From positions 1 through 39,235 of the forward strand of contig JAUILI010000017.1 in NCBI GenBank assembly GCA_030433075.1: DNA of 39,235 nt, in the 5' to 3' direction. The notes beneath the pieces are model-generated. The model had not been told where the DNA came from. It saw only the letters and a program-made list of their open reading frames with translations, and did no database searches. Both the position numbers and the translations under genes were made by a program. The DNA comes from Gammaproteobacteria bacterium (GTDB lineage: Bacteria; Pseudomonadota; Gammaproteobacteria; Pseudomonadales; Azotimanducaceae). Positions 22,417 to 30,977 of the stretch are shown here, piece after piece (the stretch's first letter is position 1; the number at the start of each line of letters is the position of its first letter).

Positions 22417-23823
22417 CTAGAGCGTCAACCCCAGCAGCAGGTAGGCCCCAAGGCTCAGGCCCGCCACCGCAAAGGCGTAGGGCAGCTGGGTCTTGACGTG
22501 GTCCATGTGGTCCGAGGCGGCGCCCGTGGACGCCAAAATTGAGGTATCGGAGAGGGGTGAGCAGTGATCCCCAAAAACCCCTCCACCGGCTACCGCTGCG
22601 AGGGTGGCGTAGACCAGGGGCCCGAGGGTCTCTCCAGAGAATCCCAGGGCTAGGGGGAGGGCCAGAGGAATCATGATGGCGTAGGTGCCCCAGGAGGTGC
22701 CCGTGGAAAAGGCCACGGCGCCGGTCAGGAGAAAGGCGAGGGCCGGGAGAAGGGCGGGGCTGAGCCAGCCTTCGGTCATCGCCAAAATGACCTCCGCCGT
22801 CTGCATGGCCTCGGACAGCGCGTTTAGGGCGTAGGCGAGGGCGAGGATAATCACCGCCGGCATGATGCCCTTCACCCCGGTAACGGCCGTGCGGGTGATT
22901 TCCTCAAGGGGAAAACCCTGGAGCCGCATGATCACCGCAGACACGACCACGGCCAGCAGGAACGCTTCCATGGGCTTTGCGCTACCCACGAGGGCCACCG
23001 CCGTAAGGGCAAAGCCGATCACCACCAGCACGGGAAAAAAGAAGTTCCAGAAGAGGCTCGTTTTTATCCCTTCATAGGGCTCGAGCCCTGTGAGTTCTTC
23101 CGCGAGCATGGGCTGGCTGCCCGGGCGCAGCACCTGCCCCGAGTCCTGAGCCCGGCGCTCGGCCTTCGCCATGGGCCCCCAGTCCGGGAAGATCCCCAGG
23201 GCAATGAGCGCGACTAGCAGCACGGCCATCCAGGCGTAGAGGTTGTAGGGCACGGAAGCAACGAACACCGCCATGGCATCGTCCGCCGTGCCAATGGGGC
23301 CCATGCCAATGGTGAGCCCTGCCACAAAGACGGCCCAGCCCGTGATGGGGACGAGAATGCTCACCGGCGCCGAGGTGGAGTCGCAGATATAGGCCAGCTT
23401 CTCTCGGCTGATGCGGTACTGATCGGACAGTTTGCGCATGGTGCTGCCAACGAAGAGGGGGCTGAAGTAATCGCTGAAGTACACGAAGGTGCCCATGAGC
23501 CAGGTCATGAGCTGCACCCGCCGGCGGGTCATGGCTTGCCGGCTGATAAAGGCGGAGAAGTTCTCGATGGCCCCGGTGCGCTGGAAGAACGCGATGAGCA
23601 TGCCGATGAAGAACTCAAGGAGCATGACCCAGGAAAAGCCTTCGTTCCCCAGGGCCGTGACCAGCAGCTTGGGAAAGCCCGCAAGCCCAAGCCCCGCCAC
23701 AAGCACCCCGGCCAGACAGGCTACGGCCAGGGCAAAGAGGGTGTTGCGCGTGAGAAAGGCCAACACGATCGCGGTGGAGGCGGGGACGAGGGCGAGGGCC
23801 CCAAGACCTTCGATGGGATCCAT
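22417..23823 (-). CDS. NhaC-family Na+/H+ antiporter or related carrier
   Basis: Inner-membrane carrier of 468 residues with about 11-12 hydrophobic segments. NhaC-family signatures include FSDYFSPLFVGSTMRKL, CDSTSAPVSILVPITGW, a STGTSWGTYAIMIPLALPL segment and GDHCSPLSDTSILAS. The family exchanges Na+ for H+ or for organic acids or amino acids, and the substrate here is not determined. The start at 23823 follows AGGAA. The frame upstream belongs to the PQQ enzyme gene, whose stop lies 8 bases away, so the two are co-transcribed. A second NhaC-like gene lies at 32177-33631. Confidence 0.87.
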   Translation of the reverse strand: MDPIEGLGALALVPASTAIVLAFLTRNTLFALAVACLAGVLVAGLGLAGFPKLLVTALGNEGFSWVMLLEFFIGMLIAFFQRTGAIENFSAFISRQAMTRRRVQLMTWLMGTFVYFSDYFSPLFVGSTMRKLSDQYRISREKLAYICDSTSAPVSILVPITGWAVFVAGLTIGMGPIGTADDAMAVFVASVPYNLYAWMAVLLVALIALGIFPDWGPMAKAERRAQDSGQVLRPGSQPMLAEELTGLEPYEGIKTSLFWNFFFPVLVVIGFALTAVALVGSAKPMEAFLLAVVVSAVIMRLQGFPLEEITRTAVTGVKGIMPAVIILALAYALNALSEAMQTAEVILAMTEGWLSPALLPALAFLLTGAVAFSTGTSWGTYAIMIPLALPLALGFSGETLGPLVYATLAAVAGGGVFGDHCSPLSDTSILASTGAASDHMDHVKTQLPYAFAVAGLSLGAYLLLGLTL

Positions 23824-23831
23824 AGGCGTTC

Positions 23832-25922
23832 CTAGTTTTCCTGAGTCGCGGGAAGGGCGAAGGCCACGAGGAAGTCGCCTCCGCCGCCCCCGAAGCCGCC
23901 GAGGCGTGCATCGCCGCCCGCGGCAATAACCACAAAGCTTTGCCAGTCGCCGTTGGGTCGCTGTACCGAATAGGCCATGGGCGTGGCCAGCCCGGAGTAG
24001 GGCAGGGCGTGCTCCCAAAGCAGGGCGCCGCTCTCAGCATCGTAAGCACGGAAGCGCTCATCGGCGGAGGCGCCCAGGAAAAGGACGCCTCCAGCGGTCA
24101 GGAGGGGGCCTCCCTGCCCAATCATCCCCGTACCCAATTCGAGGGGCAGCCGCTTTGAGAGCGGATCCTGACCGTGGGGCTGGCGAAAGCGGGGGCGCTC
24201 CTCTGTCAGGTCGAAGCTAAGGACCTCGTTGAAGGGGCCGCCGGCGCAGGGCAGGGGCGCCATGGGAAACTCCCGGGCCATGAAGTGGGAGGTGCCGCGC
24301 TGCCAGGCAAGCTCCGCCCCTGGGGGCACCTCAAGCGCCGCCTTGAGTTCCGCCCAAGCCTCCGGCGGCGGCTGATAGGCGCCCCGGTCTAGCGCGTCGA
24401 GGTCGAAGGCCGGGTCCCAGCTGGCGAGCTGTGGCAGCGCCGCCGCCACCGTGGTACGAGGGATTAATTTGGTTCGGGACGCGAGGCTTTGAATGTGGAA
24501 AGCCAGGGTCTGGCGTTGGCTATCGGCGGCCAGCCCGCCCCAGTTGCTTGCCCCCGCATGGCTCGGAAAGCCGAGGGTCCACTCCGTGGTGATGGGACTG
24601 AAGATCGGCCCTTGCACCATCCCGTCCATGAGTTTTCCGCAACCAAGGGGCACCCGGGCTGGGTCGAAAGGCCGAGCGAAGCGATAAGCCGGCGGCGGAA
24701 AGGGCTGGGTGGGCGACAGGTAGGGAGCCAAGGGCCCACCCTGAGGGACGGGACGCTCCTCCACAGGCATTAAGGGCTCCCCCGTTTCCCGATGGAGCAG
24801 GTAAACAAAGCCCATCTTGCTGTTCTGAGCGAGGGCCGGAATTGCCTTACCCTCGCGGCGAAGGGTGAGGAGCACGGGCGCCGCCGGGGTGTCGAAATCC
24901 CAAAAATCCTGATGCACCAGCTGGAAGCGCCAACGGACGGCGCCCGTTTCGCCGTCTAGGGCCACCACCGAAGATCCGTAGTAGGACCGATCGGGGCCGT
25001 CATCACGAAAATAATCCGGGGCAGGATTTCCCGTGGGAAGGAAAATGAGCCCTCGGTCCGCATCCACCGTGAAGCCCGCCCAGACGTTGGGGGTTCCTAG
25101 AAGGTAGCCATCCTTACTGCGCCGCTCCGGCGCTTGCGGATAGTCCGGTGGCGCCAAATCGAAGGCCCAGCGCAGGACCCCGCTACGTACATCGAAGGCC
25201 CGCACCACGCCGGAGGGGGCATCGATGCGCATGTTGTCGGAGATGGCCGAACCCACCACCACCAGATCCTTCACCACGGCGGGGGCGGAGGTGACTTGCA
25301 CCTCCTGGGGCCAGAGCCGATCCCCAATGCCATCAGCCAAATCCACCTGGCCACCGATGCCGAAATCAGCGCAGGGCGTCCCCGTGGCCAAATCGAGGGC
25401 GAAAAGCCGCGCATCGTTCGTCGCCATGAGCACCCGGGCTGCGCACGCGGTGGTCTCCGCCGGCGCCGTTTCCCAGGCCGCCACGGCGCGGCAGTTGGCC
25501 TGATTGGGGTAGGGGCCCGGCCCCACCTTAGGGTCAAAGCGCCAGAGCGTGGCCCCGGTCAGAGGATCGAGGGCGAGCACCTGATTGTGAGGCGTGCAGG
25601 CGAGGAGCCGACCCTGGGCCAATATCGGCGTGTTCTGAAAGACCGTGCCCGCATCCCCGGTGCGCACGGCCCAGGCGAGGGTTAGATCACCGACGGCTTC
25701 CGGGCTCAGGGCCTCAAGGGGGGCAAAGCGCGCGTTCTCCGGGCCGAGGGCATTGGGCCAGGGCGTGGTACGGCGCGGGGTTCCAGGGAGGTCCGACGCC
25801 GGCGCCTTGGCAAGGAAGGGCGCCAGCTCCGGTCCTTGGCACCCCAGCAGAAGGGTGCAGAGGATGCCCAGGAGCGCTCCGCGCCAAAGGCGACAACCGA
25901 GCTTTCCTACGCAATGTTCCAT
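23832..25922 (-). CDS. PQQ-dependent dehydrogenase, lipoprotein-anchored
   Basis: Quinoprotein of 696 residues predicted to act in the periplasm as a lipoprotein. The signal ends in lipobox LLGC with Cys28. The mature protein is a beta propeller with repeated blade motifs such as ALDPLTGATLWRFDP, AFDVRSGVLRWAFDL, ALDGETGAVRWRF and AYDAESGALLWEH. The active-site region QDFWDFDTPAAPVL resembles membrane glucose dehydrogenase and other PQQ sugar/alcohol dehydrogenases. The five N-terminal membrane helices of E. coli Gcd are absent, and no cytochrome c domain (CxxCH) is visible. GGGGGA precedes the ATG. No PQQ biosynthesis genes lie in the window. Confidence 0.85.
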   Translation of the reverse strand: MEHCVGKLGCRLWRGALLGILCTLLLGCQGPELAPFLAKAPASDLPGTPRRTTPWPNALGPENARFAPLEALSPEAVGDLTLAWAVRTGDAGTVFQNTPILAQGRLLACTPHNQVLALDPLTGATLWRFDPKVGPGPYPNQANCRAVAAWETAPAETTACAARVLMATNDARLFALDLATGTPCADFGIGGQVDLADGIGDRLWPQEVQVTSAPAVVKDLVVVGSAISDNMRIDAPSGVVRAFDVRSGVLRWAFDLAPPDYPQAPERRSKDGYLLGTPNVWAGFTVDADRGLIFLPTGNPAPDYFRDDGPDRSYYGSSVVALDGETGAVRWRFQLVHQDFWDFDTPAAPVLLTLRREGKAIPALAQNSKMGFVYLLHRETGEPLMPVEERPVPQGGPLAPYLSPTQPFPPPAYRFARPFDPARVPLGCGKLMDGMVQGPIFSPITTEWTLGFPSHAGASNWGGLAADSQRQTLAFHIQSLASRTKLIPRTTVAAALPQLASWDPAFDLDALDRGAYQPPPEAWAELKAALEVPPGAELAWQRGTSHFMAREFPMAPLPCAGGPFNEVLSFDLTEERPRFRQPHGQDPLSKRLPLELGTGMIGQGGPLLTAGGVLFLGASADERFRAYDAESGALLWEHALPYSGLATPMAYSVQRPNGDWQSFVVIAAGGDARLGGFGGGGGDFLVAFALPATQEN

Positions 25923-26047
25923 GCGGTTTCCCCCAATGGGCGCTGACGCTCCCCGGACCATAGCCGCTCCCCTGCGAAAGTGAAATAAAAGAGGACAGGA
26001 CGGAAAGGACCCAGTAGCCTGAGGAGAGCTTGGGGAGGGAGCGCACG

Positions 26048-27514
26048 GTGAGCGATCAACCGCATCTAGGGTTTGGCACCCGCCTAGCCTACGGCTTCGG
26101 GGCCGTAGCCCAGGGGGCTAAGTCCAACGGTTTTAACTATCTTCTACTGTTCTTTTATAGCCAGGTGGTAGGGCTGCCCGCCCAGTGGGTGTCCTTTGCG
26201 ATTCTCATTGCGCTCGTCTTCGACGCAGTCTCCGATCCGTTGGTGGGCTATTTCTCCGACAATCTCCGCTCCCCCTGGGGCCGGCGCCACCCCTTTATGT
26301 ACGCGTCAGCGCTTCCCGTTTCCCTGGCCTACTACTTCCTCTGGGCACCTCCGGAGTGGTCTCAGGAAGCGCTCCTGGCCTATTTCCTGGTGCTGGCGAT
26401 CTTTATTCGCACCACCATCACGCTCTATGACATTCCCTCCACGGCACTGGTGGCTGAGCTCACGGATGATTACGTCGAGCGCTCCCGGATTGTGGGCTAC
26501 CGCTACTTCTTCGCCTGGTGGGGCGGGCTCACCATGGCCGTGCTGGCCTATCTGGTATTCCTTCCGGAGGCGAAAGGGGGGCTGCTTTACACCGAGGGCT
26601 GGCGCCACTATGGCCTGTCCGCGTCCATCATTATGTTCATCTCCATCATGGTCTCGAGCCTGGGTACGCACCGACACATTCCCTACCTGAAGGCACCGAG
26701 TGCGCAGCCCAACGATGAAGGCTTTAGTGTACGCCGCACGGCTCGCGAGCTTCGGGAAACGCTGGGGAATCCCTCCTTCCTCGTGCTCTTCGCCGCGGCG
26801 CTCTTTTCCGCCGTGGCCGCGGGGGTATCCACGACCCTGTCGATCTATTTCACTCGTCACATGTGGGGCTTCACCACGGAGCAGATCGGCTATCTCCAGT
26901 TTCCCTACTTCTTCTCGGCCCTAGTCGCGCTGTGGTTAGCGCCGAAGGTGACGCAAGCGCTAGGGAAGAAGCCCGCGGCCATCTCTATCACCGCGGTCGC
27001 GGTGGCCCTCGCGCCAGCGCTATTCATCCTGCGCATGCTTGGGCTGCTTCCCGTGAACGGCACGGAGGCGCTCTTTTGGATCGTGCTCACCCACGGGGGC
27101 ATCGAGGTCGCCCTAATCATCACCTCCTCGATACTCGTGGGGGCCATGATTGCGGACGTGGTGGAGGACAGTGAGGTGCATACGGGACGCCGCTCCGAGG
27201 GCACCTTCTTTGCCGCGAACACCTTTGCGCAGAAGGCCGTGAATGGCCTCGGGGTATTGGTCGCAGGGCAGCTTCTGGCCTGGGTGGAGTTCCCCACGGG
27301 GGCCGCCCTCGGCAGCGTCAGCGAGGAAACCATCTTTGGCCTCGCTACTTTCTATATTCCCGTGGAGTGGGGCCTCTACGGATTCGCAATTGTCATGTTG
27401 GCCCTTTATCGTATTTCCCGCGCCGGGCATGAAGCGAACCTCAGTACGCTTCGGGCGCGCCGATCATCGGTCTCCGATGGGCAGATCGGAGAGCACACAG
27501 GAGCTTCCTCATGA
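26048..27514 (+). CDS. GPH-family sugar:cation symporter (major facilitator)
   Basis: Twelve-segment inner-membrane transporter of 488 residues. The GPH (glycoside-pentoside-hexuronide) signature is clear: ALVFDAVSDPLVGYFSD followed by SPWGRRHPFMYASALP near residues 55-90, and IADVVEDSEVHTGRRSEGTF in the C-terminal half. The family imports sugars or sugar acids with H+ or Na+. GTG start at 26048 after GGGAGGGAG. A TTG at 26030 is possible but less well placed. It overlaps the next gene by ATGA, so the two products probably act on the same compound. Divergent from the PQQ dehydrogenase gene. Confidence 0.87.
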   Translation: MSDQPHLGFGTRLAYGFGAVAQGAKSNGFNYLLLFFYSQVVGLPAQWVSFAILIALVFDAVSDPLVGYFSDNLRSPWGRRHPFMYASALPVSLAYYFLWAPPEWSQEALLAYFLVLAIFIRTTITLYDIPSTALVAELTDDYVERSRIVGYRYFFAWWGGLTMAVLAYLVFLPEAKGGLLYTEGWRHYGLSASIIMFISIMVSSLGTHRHIPYLKAPSAQPNDEGFSVRRTARELRETLGNPSFLVLFAAALFSAVAAGVSTTLSIYFTRHMWGFTTEQIGYLQFPYFFSALVALWLAPKVTQALGKKPAAISITAVAVALAPALFILRMLGLLPVNGTEALFWIVLTHGGIEVALIITSSILVGAMIADVVEDSEVHTGRRSEGTFFAANTFAQKAVNGLGVLVAGQLLAWVEFPTGAALGSVSEETIFGLATFYIPVEWGLYGFAIVMLALYRISRAGHEANLSTLRARRSSVSDGQIGEHTGASS

Positions 27515-28617
27515 GCACCCTCAGTCATCAAGAGATCTACAAGGACAGCGGCCGGGCAGCGGTGGAGCTCCCCCTTGGGGATGCCCTCGGCGCCCTCGGT
27601 GCCGGCGCCACCTTCCCCCTGATGGAAGATCCCCGGCAGACCAATCGAGCCTTACTCATCGGCATGTTTGTGCTGCGTCCCGCAGCGGAGGCCTGGGATG
27701 CCTCTCTCGAGCAGGCCGTACCCGAGGCCCTTCGGGCAGGGCAGCAGTGGTGCTTCAACGTGAAGGGCTTCGATGGCGGTTGGCTGATCGCCGCCGGCAA
27801 TCCCCTCGACGCCTATCGCTTGGCCCTACAGTACGGCCTGTCCGACGCGGTCATCGTGGGAAGCAACACGGTGGTGACGGAAGGCGTTGATCACGGGGAA
27901 GAACAAGGCTACCTCTGGCAACCCTACGGCCCCGCCGCCTGGCCCCAGCTGGCCGCCCTTGACGGGGACATCGGCGATAAAATTGCCGCTCAGCGAGCGG
28001 CTTGGCAGGACATCGGAGTGCTGTCCTCCCGGCGCTACCCGGCGCAGATCGTGGTGACGCAAAGCGGAAAGCTGCGGGAAGGCGCCAAGGACATCTTCGA
28101 GGCGCGCATCTTCCATGCAACCCACCCCGATGGCAGCCCCGTGGAAAGCTACATCCTAACCAGTGAAGCCGGCGCCGAACGCCTTCGCGCTCGCGCCGCG
28201 GATCACGGCCTCGCCGACCGCATCGATGACATTTTGATCGCCACCTCTCCCGAGGGTGATCCGGAAACCCTCGCCATTGACACCGTGCCCGCCATTCTCC
28301 GGACTCGGCTGGATATCCGGATCGCGAACCACGATGGTGGCCGCACCGTGTTGTCCGAGTTCAGCGCCGCCGGGGTACTCCCGCAGATGAACCTCACGCT
28401 CATGCGCGGGGCTCCGGTGAAGGCCATTCTCGGGGAAAGTGATCGCGTACCGGACAGCGAACGAGCGGCGCTGCTAGAGAACTTTGAGGCCCGACGCCAG
28501 CTTTTCTTCTCCGGGGATCATCGCCTTCCGGAGGGTCTCATCCCCATGAGCGTGCTTCATGACGGGGGGGACGGAGTGGTGGTGTCCTTCGACGCGCGGG
28601 GACAGCGGGGCCTCTAG
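27511..28617 (+). CDS. Protein with RibD C-terminal (reductase-like) similarity, function unknown
   Basis: Soluble protein of 368 residues without signal or membrane segments. Three stretches resemble the DHFR-like reductase domain of RibD in the right order: DAVIVGSNTVVTEG (112-125), YPAQIVVTQSGKL (176-188) with YILTSEAGAERL (214-225), and DGGRTVLSEFSAAGVLPQMNLTLMR (275-299), the last matching the EGG...L motif with Asp for Glu. The N-terminal 80 residues have no match I recognise, and no deaminase zinc motif is present, so this is not a complete RibD. Coupled by ATGA to a GPH sugar transporter. A reductase for an imported compound is inference. Confidence 0.5.
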   Translation: MSTLSHQEIYKDSGRAAVELPLGDALGALGAGATFPLMEDPRQTNRALLIGMFVLRPAAEAWDASLEQAVPEALRAGQQWCFNVKGFDGGWLIAAGNPLDAYRLALQYGLSDAVIVGSNTVVTEGVDHGEEQGYLWQPYGPAAWPQLAALDGDIGDKIAAQRAAWQDIGVLSSRRYPAQIVVTQSGKLREGAKDIFEARIFHATHPDGSPVESYILTSEAGAERLRARAADHGLADRIDDILIATSPEGDPETLAIDTVPAILRTRLDIRIANHDGGRTVLSEFSAAGVLPQMNLTLMRGAPVKAILGESDRVPDSERAALLENFEARRQLFFSGDHRLPEGLIPMSVLHDGGDGVVVSFDARGQRGL

Positions 28618-28625
28618 GGCCCCGC
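28605..28625. repeat. Perfect inverted repeat across a stop codon between convergent genes
   Basis: GCGGGGCC (28605-28612) and GGCCCCGC (28618-28625) flank the loop TCTAG, which holds the TAG stop of the RibD-like gene. The converging acyl-CoA dehydrogenase ends 8 bases further on. No T tract follows on either strand. Confidence 0.5.
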
Positions 28626-28632
28626 CAGTTAG

Positions 28633-29706
28633 CTACCAGCCCTGGAGCTCGGCAAGCTCCGCCCGAACACGCTGCGGATTGCCGAAGGCTTGGCGATTAA
28701 AGCCAATGCGCTTAAACCAGTAGTGCAGCCCCACCAAGTCCGTAAAGCCCATGCCGCCATGGACCTCCGTGGCGGTCTTGGCCACAAACTGACCCACATC
28801 ACCGAGAAGGGCCTTCGCGTGGCCCGCAGTGGTGAGGGCTTCGTCCCGGATATGGTCCTGACAATGGGCCGCGTACCACACCAGGGCCGTGCAGGGCTCC
28901 AGCTCCGCAGCCATCTCCGCGCACATATGCTTTACGGCCTGAAAGGTCGCGATGGGGCGATTGAACTGCTCCCGCTCCCCGGCATAGGCCACGGCCTTGT
29001 CGAGCATGGCGCGACCGGCTCCCAGGCTATCGGCGGCGAGGATCACCCAGGCCACAGCCCGCAGCTCCGCCAGAACCGCGGGATCTTGGGTGAGGGGCGT
29101 GGCGGCGCAGTCCGTTAAGGTCAGGCGGCAGGAGCGACGGCTACGATCCACCGTTTCAAAGGCTTCCCGAGCGCAGCCCGAGGCGCTGGCCTCCACCCAC
29201 CATAAAGCGCCATCGTTGCTCGCCACCAAATAGGCGTCAGCGGCATCGTCCAGGGCCAGGGTCACCGTGCCGCTTAGGTTTTCGCCAGCTGCGGTGACGC
29301 TATCGCGACTGCGCTGACCGCCTGCCTGGGGAAAGGCCACCCCTATGCGAAGGCCGCCTTCCACCACGGCGCCTAGGCGTTCTTGCCAGACGGGATCGTT
29401 GTTTAAGCCCGCCGCCGTGACGGCGCGGGGGAAGAGCACCGCCGTTCCCAGGAAGGGGGCAGGGGTCACGTGATAGCCCAGAGCCTCCGCAATTACCGCG
29501 GCATCCAGTACCCCTAGCCCAAGGCCTCCGGCCGCCTCAGGCACCAGCAGCCCGCCAAGGCCCAGTTCGCAGAGGGTGCTCCACAGAGCGTGATCATCGC
29601 CGCCGTCGGCATAAGCCCGGACCGCGTCCAGGGGCGCCTGGTCCGCGAGGAGCCGGCGCACCGTGGCATCGAGGAGCGTTTGATCTTCCGAAAGTCCGAA
29701 TCGCAT
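28633..29706 (-). CDS. Acyl-CoA dehydrogenase, probable non-catalytic subunit
   Basis: Acyl-CoA dehydrogenase fold, 357 residues. Seen: FGLSEDQTLL at the start, PEAAGGLGLGVLDAAVIAEALG, a helical domain with SLGAGRAMLDKAVAYAGEREQFNRP (the conserved RExFG-type FAD contact as REQFN, 245-249) and ATEVHGGMGFT near the end. The helix-G position that carries the catalytic Glu in isovaleryl-CoA-type enzymes reads Val-Ala-Trp (Ala219), and no Tyr-Glu-Gly motif is present. This resembles the small partner subunit of heterotetrameric steroid-type enzymes. AAGGGGG precedes its ATG, 9 bases after the larger subunit gene. Confidence 0.85.
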   Translation of the reverse strand: MRFGLSEDQTLLDATVRRLLADQAPLDAVRAYADGGDDHALWSTLCELGLGGLLVPEAAGGLGLGVLDAAVIAEALGYHVTPAPFLGTAVLFPRAVTAAGLNNDPVWQERLGAVVEGGLRIGVAFPQAGGQRSRDSVTAAGENLSGTVTLALDDAADAYLVASNDGALWWVEASASGCAREAFETVDRSRRSCRLTLTDCAATPLTQDPAVLAELRAVAWVILAADSLGAGRAMLDKAVAYAGEREQFNRPIATFQAVKHMCAEMAAELEPCTALVWYAAHCQDHIRDEALTTAGHAKALLGDVGQFVAKTATEVHGGMGFTDLVGLHYWFKRIGFNRQAFGNPQRVRAELAELQGW

Positions 29707-29715
29707 AACGCCCCC

Positions 29716-30900
29716 TTATTTCGCAAGCTTCGGTTCGCGCGGCATACCGAGGCCCCGCTCACTGATGATGTTCTTCTGAATTTGGGAGGTGCCCCCTCCA
29801 ATGATCAGACCGAGGAAGTACATGTAGCTTGTTTGCCAGCTGCCCCCGTCCTGCTTATCGGGATTGTCGCCGTAGGCAAGGCCAAGCTCCCCGAGCACAT
29901 CAATGGCAAAGCCTTCCAGCTCGTGGCGAAGCTCCGTCCCCTGAAGCTTCGTGATGAGGCTAGCCATGGGCGCGCGCTCGTCATTGACCTTATTGGACAG
30001 GAGGCGCATGTCGTGAAGACGCATCGCCAGCACCCGGCTTTGAAGCGAAGCCATCCGATCCCGGAAGAGGGGGTTATCGATCAGCCGCTGGCCATCGACC
30101 GTTTCCCGGCGCATCAGCTCTAACAGGGCGTTAAAGCGGGTCATGGTGGCGTTAGGATCGCCCAGGGAGCCGCGCTCGTGGCCGAGAATGGTGTTCGCCA
30201 CCTTCCAGCCTTCCCCCCGCTGCCCCACGATCTGCCTCGTGGGCACGCGCACGTCGGTGAAGAAAACCTCGTTGAAGTTCGCTACCCCCGTCATGTCGAC
30301 GAGGGGCCGCACCTCTATCCCCGGCGTCGTCATGGGAAAGAGGAGGAACGAGATCCCTTGGTGCTTCGGCGCCTCGGGCTCCGTACGCACGAGGCAAAAG
30401 ATCCAATCCGCAAGGTGAGCCGTAGAAGTCCAGATTTTCTGACCATTCACCACGAAATCGTCCCCGTCCACCACGGCGCTCGTGCGGAGGGCGGCCAGAT
30501 CGCTTCCCGCCCCGGGCTCCGAGTACCCCTGACACCAGAGCATTTCGCCCCGAATGGTCGGTGGAATGAAGGTGGTCTTCTGCGCTTCCGTACCCACCTC
30601 GAGCAGGGTGGGCACGAGCATGGAGATGCCCTGGCCCCCAAGCCCCGGGCTCACCCGAGCTGCGGCAAATTCCTCGGCAATGATTCGGCTTTCAAGGATA
30701 TCGGGGGCAGCGCCATAGCCGCCGTAGGCCTTGGGAATGGTTCGGGCGGCGTAGCCGTTCTCTATCAGCAGACGCTGCCACGCCAAGACCTTCTCCGAAC
30801 GAAGGCCTTCCCCCCGCGGCGCGTCCTTGCTGTGGCGGGCCAAAAAGCTCCGCACCTCCTCGCGAAACGCCTCGTAATGAGGCCCGTAGGACAGATCCAT
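29716..30900 (-). CDS. Acyl-CoA dehydrogenase, probable catalytic subunit
   Basis: Oxidises an acyl-CoA to the 2,3-enoyl-CoA with FAD. The 394 residues contain GYSEPGAGSDLAALRT (125-140), VVNGQKIWTSTAHLADW (150-166), and GGGTSQIQKNIISERGLGMPR near the C-terminus. The usual Tyr-Glu-Gly catalytic Glu is replaced by Gly-Gly-Gly, but Glu242 in ILGHERGSL sits where isovaleryl-CoA and steroid-type enzymes keep their base. The RExFG motif is missing here and present in the adjacent subunit. GGGGGAG precedes the ATG. Probably in one operon with the PLP enzyme and NhaC genes upstream, after a 77-base gap. Confidence 0.9.
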   Translation of the reverse strand: MDLSYGPHYEAFREEVRSFLARHSKDAPRGEGLRSEKVLAWQRLLIENGYAARTIPKAYGGYGAAPDILESRIIAEEFAAARVSPGLGGQGISMLVPTLLEVGTEAQKTTFIPPTIRGEMLWCQGYSEPGAGSDLAALRTSAVVDGDDFVVNGQKIWTSTAHLADWIFCLVRTEPEAPKHQGISFLLFPMTTPGIEVRPLVDMTGVANFNEVFFTDVRVPTRQIVGQRGEGWKVANTILGHERGSLGDPNATMTRFNALLELMRRETVDGQRLIDNPLFRDRMASLQSRVLAMRLHDMRLLSNKVNDERAPMASLITKLQGTELRHELEGFAIDVLGELGLAYGDNPDKQDGGSWQTSYMYFLGLIIGGGTSQIQKNIISERGLGMPREPKLAK

Positions 30901-30977
30901 GCCACTCCCCCAAGTTCGTGATCGTCGCCTTGGAGCTTACCGAAGCCTCCCGGTGGTGGCCACGGGCGATGGAGGCC

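Noticed and set aside
27511-28617. Complete bifunctional RibD
   Set aside because: No zinc deaminase motif is present (His-Ala-Glu and Pro-Cys-x-x-Cys are absent). Only reductase-like blocks are visible.
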